Assembly: GCF_039871655.1 (NCBI RefSeq)
Contig: NZ_JBDPLZ010000013.1
Span: 62,001 to 126,000 of the forward strand
Length of the DNA stretch: 64,000 nt
Source of the DNA: Actinocorallia sp039871655
GTDB lineage: Bacteria; Actinomycetota; Actinomycetes; Streptosporangiales; Streptosporangiaceae
Direction: 5' to 3'
A program made the translations under genes and the position numbers. Shown piece after piece: positions 36,972 through 44,992 of the stretch. Each line of letters begins with the position of its first letter. Position 1 is the first letter of the stretch. The notes below the pieces were generated by a model, which did not search any database, was not told the origin of the DNA, and worked only from the letters and a program-made list of their open reading frames with translations.

Positions 36972-38369
36972 TCAGTAGGCGGAGTCGACCGTGAGGCGGT
37001 TGGCGGCCTCCTGGATGCTGCCCGACAGCGACGGGTAGACGGTGAAGGTGTGCGCCAGCTGGTCGACGGTCAGGTGCTGCTGCACCGCCACGGCGAGGGT
37101 CATGATCAGCTCGCTGGCGCGCGGCGCGACGATCACGCCGCCCAGCACGATGCCGGTGGAACGGCGGCAGAACAGCTTGATGAAGCCGTCCTCGAAGCCC
37201 TGCATCTTGGCCCGCGCGTTGGTGTCCAGCGGGAGCATGACCGTCCGGGCGTCGACCTCGCAGTTGTCGACCATCTGCTGGGTCACGCCGACCGAGGCGA
37301 CCTCCGGGTCGGTGAAGATGTTGGAGCTGACCCAGCCGAGCTTCAGTGGCTGGACCGCCTCGCCCAGCGCGTGCCACACCGCGATCCGGCCCTGCATCGC
37401 CGCCACCGAGGCCAGCGCGAAGACCCCGGTGCAGTCGCCCGCCGCGTAGATGTTGGCCACGGACGTGCGCGAGACCTTGTCGGTCTCGACGTAGCCGCCG
37501 GGGCCCAGCTTCACCCCGGCCCGCTCCAGGCCGATGCCGCGGGTGTTGGGGACCATGCCGACGGTCATCAGGCAGTGCGAGCCGTGGACCTTGCGGCCGT
37601 CCTCCAGCGTCACCACGACGCCGTCGCCCGACCGCTCCACGGCGCCCGCGCGGGAGCGGCTCAGCAGGTTCATGCCGCGCCGCCGGTAGACGTCCTCCAG
37701 GACGGAGGCGGCCTCGGCGTCCTGGGAGGGCAGGATCCGGTCGCGAGAGGAGACGAGCGTCACCTTCGAGCCCAGGCTCAGGTAGGCCCCGGCGAACTCG
37801 GCGCCGGTGACGCCGGACCCGACGACGATCAGCTCCTCGGGCAGCTCGTCCATGTCGTACAGCTGCCGCCAGGTGAGGATGCGCTCACCGTCCGGCTCGG
37901 CCCCGGGCAGCACGCGGGGGGTCGCGCCGGTGGCGACGATGATCACGTCGGCCTCGATCCGGCGGTCGCCGACCACCACGGTGCTCGGGCCGTCGAGCCG
38001 CCCCTCACCCCGGACGATCTTGACCTCCTCGTAGCCGAGCCGGTCGGCCACGTCGAAGGACTGGGCGCGGGCCAGGTCCTTCACCCGCTTGTTGATGCGG
38101 GGGAGGTCCGCGGTGAGCCCGCCGACCTCGCCGTCGGGCCCGCCGTCGAACTGCACGCCCAGCCGGGACGACTCGCTGAGCACCGACATCCGGACGGAGG
38201 TCGCGATCAGGGTCTTGGAGGGGACGCAGTCGTACAGGACGCTCGCGCCGCCCGGACCGTCGCGCTCCACCACCGTGACGTCCGCGCCCAGCCGCGCGGC
38301 CACGAGGGCGGCCTCGTAGCCGCCAGGTCCTCCACCCAGAATTACGATACGCGTGCTCACAACGCCCAT
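36972..38369 (-). CDS. lpdA: NAD(P)H-quinone dehydrogenase, LpdA-type flavoprotein disulfide reductase
   Basis: 465 residues from ATG 38369 (GTG 38360 gives a start more like M. tuberculosis Rv3303c). FAD motif RIVILGGGPGGYEAALVAA; the redox site is GGASVLYDCVPSKT, with only one cysteine, as in LpdA, so not a classical dihydrolipoamide dehydrogenase. NAD motif VVGSGVTGAEFAGAY, ATGATPRVLPGAEPDGERIL, GDCTGVFALASVAAMQGR and the FTDPEVASVGV interface follow. Expected to reduce quinones. Divergent from the gamma-glutamylcyclotransferase with only 45 bp between start codons. Confidence 0.92.
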   Translation of the reverse strand: MGVVSTRIVILGGGPGGYEAALVAARLGADVTVVERDGPGGASVLYDCVPSKTLIATSVRMSVLSESSRLGVQFDGGPDGEVGGLTADLPRINKRVKDLARAQSFDVADRLGYEEVKIVRGEGRLDGPSTVVVGDRRIEADVIIVATGATPRVLPGAEPDGERILTWRQLYDMDELPEELIVVGSGVTGAEFAGAYLSLGSKVTLVSSRDRILPSQDAEAASVLEDVYRRRGMNLLSRSRAGAVERSGDGVVVTLEDGRKVHGSHCLMTVGMVPNTRGIGLERAGVKLGPGGYVETDKVSRTSVANIYAAGDCTGVFALASVAAMQGRIAVWHALGEAVQPLKLGWVSSNIFTDPEVASVGVTQQMVDNCEVDARTVMLPLDTNARAKMQGFEDGFIKLFCRRSTGIVLGGVIVAPRASELIMTLAVAVQQHLTVDQLAHTFTVYPSLSGSIQEAANRLTVDSAY

Positions 38370-38414
38370 TCTTTCGCACGGAGGCCGATGGATGGGCCGG
38401 TACGCTAGGTCAGC

Positions 38415-38873
38415 GTGGCTCTGTATGCGGCGTACGCCTCCAACATGGACCCCGAGCAGATGGCTGAGCGGGCTCCCCACTCGCCCCTGCGCGACACCGG
38501 CTGGCTGAAGGGCTGGCGGCTGACCTTCGGCGGTGAGGAGATCGGCTGGGACGGCGCGCTGGCCACCGTCGTCGAGGACGCCGGCTCGGAGGTCTTCGTC
38601 GCCCTCTACGACGTCCCCGAACGGGACGAGCAGGCCCTGGACGCCTGGGAGGGGCACGAACTCGGCCTCTACACCAAGATCAGGGTGCGGGTGCAGACCC
38701 TCTTCGGCGAGGAACTCGCCTGGATCTACGTCCTCAACGCCTACGAGGGCGGCCTCCCCTCCGCCAGGTTCCTCGGCATCATCGCCGACGCCGCGGAGAA
38801 GGCCGGCGCGCCCGAGCCCTACGTCAAGGAGTTGCGGGCCCGTCCCTGCGACACCCTCGGCACCGAGTCCTGA
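38415..38873 (+). CDS. gamma-glutamylcyclotransferase-fold protein
   Basis: 152 residues. The N-terminal YAAYASNMDPEQM glycine-poor variant of the YGSN substrate loop and the catalytic-Glu region (VALYDVPERDEQALDAWEG) fit the GGCT/AIG2 family. GTG start; TACGCT ends eight bases before it, suggesting a leaderless message. The cell also encodes a GCS2-type ligase at 14170, but a shared pathway is only a guess. Confidence 0.8.
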   Translation: MALYAAYASNMDPEQMAERAPHSPLRDTGWLKGWRLTFGGEEIGWDGALATVVEDAGSEVFVALYDVPERDEQALDAWEGHELGLYTKIRVRVQTLFGEELAWIYVLNAYEGGLPSARFLGIIADAAEKAGAPEPYVKELRARPCDTLGTES

Positions 38874-38968
38874 GCTTGGAGGACTCTCCAAACACCGGCC
38901 GGGCGGCGGCGGAGAGTTTGGTAGAGATTCGGCGTGTGTCCATTTCAGCGTCCCCTTAGCCTGGGGGA

Positions 38969-39763
38969 GTGCAGAACCCCTATGAGCTGGCCCGTGAGGC
39001 CGCAGCCGCGCTGACCGAGCGAACGTTCGAGAAATTCGATGTGGCCCTCGTCATGGGCTCCGGATGGGTCCCGGCCGCCGACGTCATCGGCGAACCGCAG
39101 TTCGAACTGCCTTTCACCGACCTCCCGGGGTTCGCCGCCCCGGCCGTCCAGGGGCACGGCGGGAAGGTCCGCGCGGTGCGGGTCGGGGAGAAGAACGCGC
39201 TGATCTTCCTCGGCCGCACCCACCTGTACGAGGGCCGGGGAGTGGACCCGGTGGTCCACGGAGTCCGCACCGCCCTGGCCGCCGGGGTGAAGACCGTCGT
39301 CCTGACCAACGCCGCCGGAGGCCTGCGTCCGGAGCTGCAGAAGGTCGGCGACCCGGTGCTGATCAGCGACCACCTGAACCTGAGCGGGGCCAACCCGCTG
39401 ACCGGCACGTCGTTCCTCGACCTCACCGAGGTCTACTCCAAGCGGCTGCGGGCGCTGGCCCGGAGCGTCGAGCCGGAGCTGGCCGAGGGCGTCTACGCCG
39501 CCTTCCGCGGCCCGACGTACGAGACCCCGGCCGAGATCCGGATGCTGCAGACGCTGGGCGCCGACCTCATCGGCATGTCCACGGTCCTGGAGGCGATCGC
39601 GGCGCGCGAGGGCGGCGCGGAGGTCCTGGGCATCTCCCTGGTGACGAACATCGCGGCCGGCCTGTCGGACTCCCTGCTGGACCACGAGGAGGTGCTGGCG
39701 GCCGGGCTGGCGGCCGCCGAGCGCATGGGGCGCCTGCTGGTGACGGTGGTGGAGCGGCTGTGA
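38969..39763 (+). CDS. purine nucleoside phosphorylase (trimeric class)
   Basis: 264 residues. VALVMGSGW phosphate loop, GRTHLYEG, VLTNAAGGLRPEL, SDHLNLSGANPLTG, RGPTYETPAEIRML and IGMSTVLEAIAARE are typical of trimeric PNPs (deoD/punA in actinobacteria). Phosphorolyses inosine/guanosine, using products of adenosine deaminase. GTG 38969; TAGCCT six bases upstream suggests leaderless transcription. The stop overlaps pmmB (GTGA). Confidence 0.94.
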   Translation: MQNPYELAREAAAALTERTFEKFDVALVMGSGWVPAADVIGEPQFELPFTDLPGFAAPAVQGHGGKVRAVRVGEKNALIFLGRTHLYEGRGVDPVVHGVRTALAAGVKTVVLTNAAGGLRPELQKVGDPVLISDHLNLSGANPLTGTSFLDLTEVYSKRLRALARSVEPELAEGVYAAFRGPTYETPAEIRMLQTLGADLIGMSTVLEAIAAREGGAEVLGISLVTNIAAGLSDSLLDHEEVLAAGLAAAERMGRLLVTVVERL

Positions 39764-41445
39764 ACCTGCGCGAGCGCGCGGAGCTCTGGCTCGCCCAGGA
39801 CCCCGACCCGGTCACCCAGGCGGAGCTCAGCCTGATCCTGGAGAGCGGGGACACCGCGGCGCTGGCCGCCAGGTTCGGCTCCGCCCTGGAGTTCGGGACC
39901 GCCGGGCTGCGCGGCGAGCTGGGCGCGGGCCCCAACCGGATGAACCGGGTGACGGTCATGCGGGCCGCGGCCGGGCTGGGCCGCAGGCTGCTGGGCGGGC
40001 GGGAGGCGCGGGGCCAGGCCGTCATGATCGGCTACGACGCGCGCCACGGGTCCCGCCGGTTCGCGCTGGACACCGCGGCGGTGCTGTCGGGCATGGGCAT
40101 CCGCGCCTGGCTGCTGCCGGGCCCGCTGCCCACGCCCGTCCTGGCGTACGCGGTACGGCACGTGTCGGCCGACGCCGGGGTGATGGTGACCGCGAGCCAC
40201 AACCCGCCTGGCGACAACGGCTACAAGGTCTACTGGAGCGACGGATCCCAGATCGTCCCGCCGCTGGACGAGGAGATCTCCGCCGAGATCGAGGCGGTCG
40301 GCCCGGTGAACGAGCTGCCGCTGGGCATCGCGCCCGGCGGTTCCCGCGGCCCGGACGACCAGACCTGGAAGGTGCTCGGGGACGAGATCGTCCAGGCGTA
40401 CCTGGACGCCCTGCGCCAGATCCCGCTGGGGGACGCGCGGGACGTCCGGGTGGCCTACACCCCGCTGCACGGGGTCGGGGCCGGCACGGCGCTGCGGGCG
40501 TTCATGGAGTTCGGGTTCGCCGCGCCGCTGGTGGTGCCCGAGCAGTGCCTGCCGGACCCGGCCTTCCCCACGGTCGCCTTCCCCAACCCGGAGGAGCCGG
40601 GGGCGATGGACCTGGTGCTGGAGCTGGCCGGACGGGTCGGCGCGGACCTGGCGCTGGCCAACGACCCGGACGCCGACCGGTGCGCGGTGGCGGTCCCGCT
40701 GCCCGGCGGCGGCTGGCGCATGCTCACCGGGGACGAGGTCGGCTGCCTGCTGGCCGAGTACGTGCTGGGCGGCACCGAGGGAGACGACCGGCTGGTCGCG
40801 ACCACGATCGTCTCGTCGTCGCTGCTCGGCAAGATCGCCCGCGAGCACGGGGCGCACTACAGCGAGACCCTCACCGGCTTCAAGTGGATCATGCGGGCGG
40901 GCTCGCCCACCCACCGGCTCGTCTTCGGCTACGAGGAGGCCCTCGGCTACAGCCTGGGCGGTGACCGGGGCGTCCCGGTGCACGACAAGGACGGGATCGG
41001 CGCGGCCCTGGCGGTGGCGGCGCTGGCCGCCGAGGCCAAGCGAGACGGCCGGACGCTGCTGGACCTGCTGGACGACCAGGCGCGGCGCTTCGGCGTGCAC
41101 GCCACCGGGCAGCTGTCGGTGCGGGTGGCCGACCGGTCCCTGATCGACGGGGCGGTCGCGGCGCTGCGCCAGGCCCCGCCCCCCGAACTGGCGGGCCGGG
41201 CGGTGCTGAAGGTGGACGACCTGGCCGAGGGAGTCGACAACCTCCCGCCCACCGAGGGGCTGCGGTTCCGGTTGGAGGGCGGCGCCCGGGTGGTGGTCCG
41301 CCCGTCGGGGACCGAGCCCAAGCTCAAGTCCTACCTTGAGGTCGTCGTGCCCGTGGAAGGCGAGGACGTCCCGGCGGCGCGGGCGAAGGCCGCCGCGGAG
41401 CTGGACGCCCTGCGCACGGCCCTCGCCGTCCATCTGCCCACCTAG
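39760..41445 (+). CDS. pmmB: phosphomannomutase/phosphopentomutase-family sugar-phosphate mutase
   Basis: 561 residues from GTG 39760. Four family sites: TASHNPPGDNGYKVY (phospho-Ser, about 144-150), NDPDADRC metal loop (about 300), GYEEALGYSLG sugar loop (about 390) and RPSGTEPKLKSY phosphate site (about 516). The PNP overlap indicates co-translation, which favours work on ribose- or deoxyribose-1-phosphate besides hexose phosphates. Same order as deoD-pmmB in M. tuberculosis. Confidence 0.93.
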   Translation: MNLRERAELWLAQDPDPVTQAELSLILESGDTAALAARFGSALEFGTAGLRGELGAGPNRMNRVTVMRAAAGLGRRLLGGREARGQAVMIGYDARHGSRRFALDTAAVLSGMGIRAWLLPGPLPTPVLAYAVRHVSADAGVMVTASHNPPGDNGYKVYWSDGSQIVPPLDEEISAEIEAVGPVNELPLGIAPGGSRGPDDQTWKVLGDEIVQAYLDALRQIPLGDARDVRVAYTPLHGVGAGTALRAFMEFGFAAPLVVPEQCLPDPAFPTVAFPNPEEPGAMDLVLELAGRVGADLALANDPDADRCAVAVPLPGGGWRMLTGDEVGCLLAEYVLGGTEGDDRLVATTIVSSSLLGKIAREHGAHYSETLTGFKWIMRAGSPTHRLVFGYEEALGYSLGGDRGVPVHDKDGIGAALAVAALAAEAKRDGRTLLDLLDDQARRFGVHATGQLSVRVADRSLIDGAVAALRQAPPPELAGRAVLKVDDLAEGVDNLPPTEGLRFRLEGGARVVVRPSGTEPKLKSYLEVVVPVEGEDVPAARAKAAAELDALRTALAVHLPT

Positions 41446-42851
41446 GCGGCGGTGACGAGCTCCTCCTTCGGGTCCGCGGCCTTCCCGCGGGCCCGGGGGA
41501 TGAGCAGGGCGGAGACGGCGGCGACCGCGAGCACCGCGGCTCCCGTCCACAGGGCCGGGGTCAGCCCGTCCACGAAGGACCGCGGGGTCTCGTAGCCGCC
41601 GCGGGAGGCGAAGAGCGCGGCCAGGGCCGCGATGCCCAGGACCCCGCCCAGCTCCCGCAGGGCGTTGTTGGCGCCGGAGGCGATGCCCTGCTCCTCGGGC
41701 CGCACGCTGGCCATGATGATCCCGGCCGCGGGGGCGAAGCACAGGGACATGCCGACCCCGCTGACGATCAGCGCGGGCAGCTGCACGGAGTAGGCGACGT
41801 CCGTGGCGACGACCAGGGCGAACAGGCCGAGCCCGAGTGCCTGCAGTGCCAGCCCGGCGGTGATGACCGGCCGCCCGCCGAAACGGTCGGACAGCAGGCC
41901 CGCGATCGGGGCGACGAGCATCGGCATGCCGGTCCAGGGCAGCATCCTCAGGCCCGCCTCGGTCGGGGAGTAGCCGAGCGCCGTCTGCAGGAACTGGGTC
42001 AGCAGGAAGATCGAGCCGAACATTCCGGCGAACATCAGCAGACTGGCGGCGTTCGCGGCGCTGAAGGCGCGGCTGCGGAACAGCCGCATCGGCAGCATCG
42101 GCTGCTCGGCGCGCAGTTCCCAGACGACGAAGACGCCGAGCAGGACGGCGCCGCCGGCCAGGCCGGTCAGCACCGTCGGGCTGGTCCAGCCGTCGGCGTT
42201 GCCGCGGATCAGCCCGTAGACGATGCCGAACAGGGCGGTGCTGGCCAGCAGGGTGCCGGGTACGTCCAGCCGGGAGTGGGGGCCGTGGGATTCGGCGATC
42301 CGCAGCCGGATGAGCGGCAGGAGCAGCAGTCCGATCGGCACGTTCAGCCAGAAGATCCAGTGCCAGGAGAGGTGCTCGGTGAGGGCTCCGCCGATCAGCG
42401 GGCCGGTCGCGACGGCCAGCCCGTTGATCGCGCCCCAGATCCCGTACACCATGCCGCGCTGTTCCCGGGGGGTCACGGCGGTGAGCAGGGTGAGGGTCAG
42501 CGGCATCATGACGGCCGAGCCCACGCCCTGGACGGCCCGGGCGGCGATGAGCTGCTCGATGTCGGAGGACAGGGCCGCGGCGGCCGAGGCCGCGGTGAAG
42601 ACCGCCACGCCCACGCCGAACATCCGCCGGCGTCCGAACCGGTCGCCGAGCGCGGAGCCGAGCAGCAGCAGCACCGCGAAGGGCAGGGTGTAGGCGCTGA
42701 CCGTCCACTCCAGCTCCTCCAGGCCGCCGCCGAGGTCGGTGCGGATGGAGGGGAGGGCGGTGGTGACGACGAGGTTGTCGAGGTTGGCCATGAAGCCGGC
42801 CAGGCCGGTGATGACGAGCGTCCAGACGAGGGCGCCGCGGGGGGTGTTCAT
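41442..42851 (-). CDS. DHA2-type MFS multidrug efflux transporter
   Basis: 469 residues with about 14 helices. Motif A GDRFGRRRMF, motif C region WRWIF-like SWHWIFWLNVPIGLLLLPL, and DNLVVTTALPSIRTDLG in helix 1 (motif D1). ATG 42851 follows GAGGAG; the frame is open to 42878 but that region holds the operator. The gene ends in CTAG shared with the convergent pmmB stop. Regulated by the adjacent TetR protein, judging from matching operators. Confidence 0.93.
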   Translation of the reverse strand: MNTPRGALVWTLVITGLAGFMANLDNLVVTTALPSIRTDLGGGLEELEWTVSAYTLPFAVLLLLGSALGDRFGRRRMFGVGVAVFTAASAAAALSSDIEQLIAARAVQGVGSAVMMPLTLTLLTAVTPREQRGMVYGIWGAINGLAVATGPLIGGALTEHLSWHWIFWLNVPIGLLLLPLIRLRIAESHGPHSRLDVPGTLLASTALFGIVYGLIRGNADGWTSPTVLTGLAGGAVLLGVFVVWELRAEQPMLPMRLFRSRAFSAANAASLLMFAGMFGSIFLLTQFLQTALGYSPTEAGLRMLPWTGMPMLVAPIAGLLSDRFGGRPVITAGLALQALGLGLFALVVATDVAYSVQLPALIVSGVGMSLCFAPAAGIIMASVRPEEQGIASGANNALRELGGVLGIAALAALFASRGGYETPRSFVDGLTPALWTGAAVLAVAAVSALLIPRARGKAADPKEELVTAA

Positions 42852-42864
42852 CCCACTCCTCAGG

Positions 42865-42882
42865 TAGTGATTGGTCACTAAC
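42865..42882. promoter_or_regulatory. TetR operator at the MFS promoter
   Basis: Contains the perfect dyad TAGTGA-TTGG-TCACTA. Read on the minus strand this 18-bp element matches the site before the TetR gene at 15 of 18 positions. It lies 14 bp upstream of the MFS start codon. Confidence 0.75.
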
Positions 42883-42925
42883 TTTCTTGGACAGGTAAAG
42901 CCCGGGCCCGCGCGGGACCCGCGGT

Positions 42926-43480
42926 TCAGGGGCCGCAGGGAAGGAATTTCATGCAGCCCCAGAGGCGGTCCTCGGGGGCGTAGTCCAGGGCCACCATGGT
43001 GTTGATCAGCATGCCGCTCGCCATGAACCTCGTGCTGGTCTCGTGGTCGCCGCCGAGGAGCAGGCAGACGGTGTCGTACAGGTCCGTCCAGCCGCGGCGG
43101 ATGATCTTCCCGAACTCCTCGTCGCCGCTCTGCTTGGCCTGGAAGACCGCGACCTGGACCTGCATCTGCATCATCAGCAACTCGTGGTCGGCGATCAGGT
43201 CCATGTAGGCGACGGCGAGGGCCTCGTAGACCTCGCCCGGGGGCACTCCGTCGGCGGCCTGGACGAAGGTGTCGCGGGTCATCTCGATGCAGCGCAGCGC
43301 CGCGGCGAGGAAGATCGCCCGCTTGTTGGGGAAGAGCCGGAACAGGTAGGGCTGGGAGACGCCCACCCCCTTGGCGATGGACTCGGTGGAGGTGCCCTCG
43401 TAACCGCCGCGGGCGAATTCGCTCATCGCCACGGCGACGACGCAGGTGCGCCGCTCCTCCGCGCTCATCCTCGGGCTCAT
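42926..43480 (-). CDS. TetR-family transcriptional regulator
   Basis: 184 residues. Helix-turn-helix at about 10-55 (GYEGTSTESIAKGVGVSQPYLFRLFPNK); the C-terminal ligand domain is Met-rich (LLMMQMQVQVAVFQ). Upstream of the MFS gene on the same strand, with its own operator at 43489. Likely a drug-responsive repressor of itself and the pump. Confidence 0.93.
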   Translation of the reverse strand: MSPRMSAEERRTCVVAVAMSEFARGGYEGTSTESIAKGVGVSQPYLFRLFPNKRAIFLAAALRCIEMTRDTFVQAADGVPPGEVYEALAVAYMDLIADHELLMMQMQVQVAVFQAKQSGDEEFGKIIRRGWTDLYDTVCLLLGGDHETSTRFMASGMLINTMVALDYAPEDRLWGCMKFLPCGP

Positions 43481-43488
43481 GGAAATGA

Positions 43489-43510
43489 GGTTAGTGACTG
43501 ATAACTAACC
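43489..43510. promoter_or_regulatory. TetR autoregulatory operator
   Basis: GGTTAGT, eight bases, ACTAACC: a perfect 7-bp dyad ending the upstream side of the TetR gene, starting 9 bp before its ATG. Bases 43490-43507 match the MFS-promoter site (minus strand) at 15 of 18 positions. Confidence 0.78.
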
Positions 43511-43523
43511 ACGCAACCCCGTC

Positions 43524-44840
43524 TCAGAAGTCGCCGCCGCCGAAACCTCCGCCGCCGAAGTCGCCGAATCCCCCGAAGTCGCCTCCGCCTCCGAAATCGC
43601 CCCCGCCTCCGAAGTCGCCGAATCCGTCGGATTGGTCGGCCGCTCCGTAGCCCATGCCGAACCCGCCGCCCCACATCGAGCCGATCGCGGTGCCCAGGAG
43701 GATCGAGTTGAGCATGCCGAAACCGCCGTAGCCGGCGTAGTAGCCGCCCGCGTAGGGGGCCCACTGCGGTCCGGCCTCCCAGTAGGGGCGGCGCTGCCCG
43801 GAGACCTCCACCATCCGGGCCTCGGGGTCGTGGCCGTTCTCGACCCGCTCGGCGTCGGCGGCGCAGGCCGGCACCTCGCGGGGCTGACCCGCGGCCGGAG
43901 CCCACACCACGTCCCGGACGGACGGGCCGTGCTGGGGGTTGAAGAAGCAGGGCGGGCGGCGTTCGGGCACCGGCTCTCCCGCCTGCCTCGCCCGGACGGC
44001 GACCATGGCGTAGCGGCCGTCCTCCAGGGCCTGGGTGACCCCCTCCATGTCCTGGGACGTGCGGGCGTTCTCGGTCGCCGCCTTGGCCCGGTCATAGGCG
44101 TCCAGGGCGTGGACGTAGTCGTCCTTCGCCGCCTGGTCGACCTTCGGATCGCCGAGGTCGAGGTCGAGGGCGGCGATGTCCTCGCCGAGGCGGGTGACGT
44201 CCTCCTGGACGCCCTGCTTCAGTTCCTGGAGCTGCCGCTGCTCCTCCCTGGCCCGGCGGCGCCTGCCCGCCCGGACGTAGAAGAAGCCGCCGACCACCAG
44301 GAGCAGCAGCACCCCGAGGAATCCGTAGGTGAGGGCGCTGCTGGCGGTGGACGGCTTCCGGCCGCTGGCGACGTTCACCGAGTCGACGAAGGAGACCAGC
44401 CCGTCGGCGGGCCTTCCCTGGTGCTCGTTGGCGGCCTCCGCGGCGAGCTTGCCTGCTTCGCCGCGGTTCAGCCCGGTCTGCCCGAGCGATCCGGCGACGA
44501 AGTGCCGTCCGGACAGCAGCCCGTAGACGCCGGTGCTGCCCACCGCGTTCGCCACGTCGGACAGGTACTGACTGGATCTCTGGTCGGTGCCCAGGTCGCC
44601 GGTGACCACGAGGTACACCGGCGACTCGGACTCCTTGAGCGCCCGCTTGACCCGGGCGATGCCCGCCGGGTCCAGCGTCGTCTGGTCGGGCGAGGCGTAG
44701 AACCGCTCGCTGCGCAGCGCGGAGACCACCTGCGGATCCGGCGCCTTCACGGCGTTCGTCGTGTGTGCCCGTGCGCCTGCGGCCGGTAGGCCCGCCGCGA
44801 GCAGGACGAGGAGCAGGAAGAGCACACGCAGTGATCTCAT
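43524..44840 (-). CDS. exported single-span membrane protein with Gly/Phe/Asp-rich tail
   Basis: 438 residues. Signal peptide (about 1-25), an extracytoplasmic domain of about 150 residues (SPVYLVVTGDLGTDQRSSQY; loosely TPM-like, uncertain), one helix (YGFLGVLLLLVVGGFFYVRAG), then a coiled-coil-prone region (about 195-285), a Cys-containing segment (PPCFFNPQHGP ... VPACAADAE) and a tail of GGGGDF/GFGDFGG repeats. Similar architecture occurs in other actinobacteria without known function. Confidence 0.75.
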   Translation of the reverse strand: MRSLRVLFLLLVLLAAGLPAAGARAHTTNAVKAPDPQVVSALRSERFYASPDQTTLDPAGIARVKRALKESESPVYLVVTGDLGTDQRSSQYLSDVANAVGSTGVYGLLSGRHFVAGSLGQTGLNRGEAGKLAAEAANEHQGRPADGLVSFVDSVNVASGRKPSTASSALTYGFLGVLLLLVVGGFFYVRAGRRRRAREEQRQLQELKQGVQEDVTRLGEDIAALDLDLGDPKVDQAAKDDYVHALDAYDRAKAATENARTSQDMEGVTQALEDGRYAMVAVRARQAGEPVPERRPPCFFNPQHGPSVRDVVWAPAAGQPREVPACAADAERVENGHDPEARMVEVSGQRRPYWEAGPQWAPYAGGYYAGYGGFGMLNSILLGTAIGSMWGGGFGMGYGAADQSDGFGDFGGGGDFGGGGDFGGFGDFGGGGFGGGDF

Positions 44841-44953
44841 ATGTCCATACTGCGCAGTTTGTGGCTCTTTAATCGCAAAAGGCCGCTAAAGACTGCTCGG
44901 TCGGCGACGAGCGTGTGCGGGTCGCCGCCGGTCGCGCCGCGCAGCAGCCCGAT

Positions 44954-44981
44954 GTGACATGGATTGTTGGCTTTATGTCAC
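44954..44981. promoter_or_regulatory. inverted repeat upstream of the Gly-tail membrane protein
   Basis: GTGACAT, 14 bases, ATGTCAC: perfect 7-bp arms, between the sigma-factor stop and the promoter region of the 44840 gene. Might be an operator or a weak terminator. Confidence 0.35.
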
Positions 44982-44992
44982 CCTCTGGCGGC

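Noticed and set aside
36972..38369. Dihydrolipoamide dehydrogenase of the pyruvate complex
   Set aside because: The redox motif has one Cys (YDCVPSK) rather than CxxxxC, matching LpdA-type quinone reductases.
36972..38891. lpdA extended to 639 residues
   Set aside because: The extra N-terminus lies antisense to the gamma-glutamylcyclotransferase gene; the FAD motif starts right after 38369.
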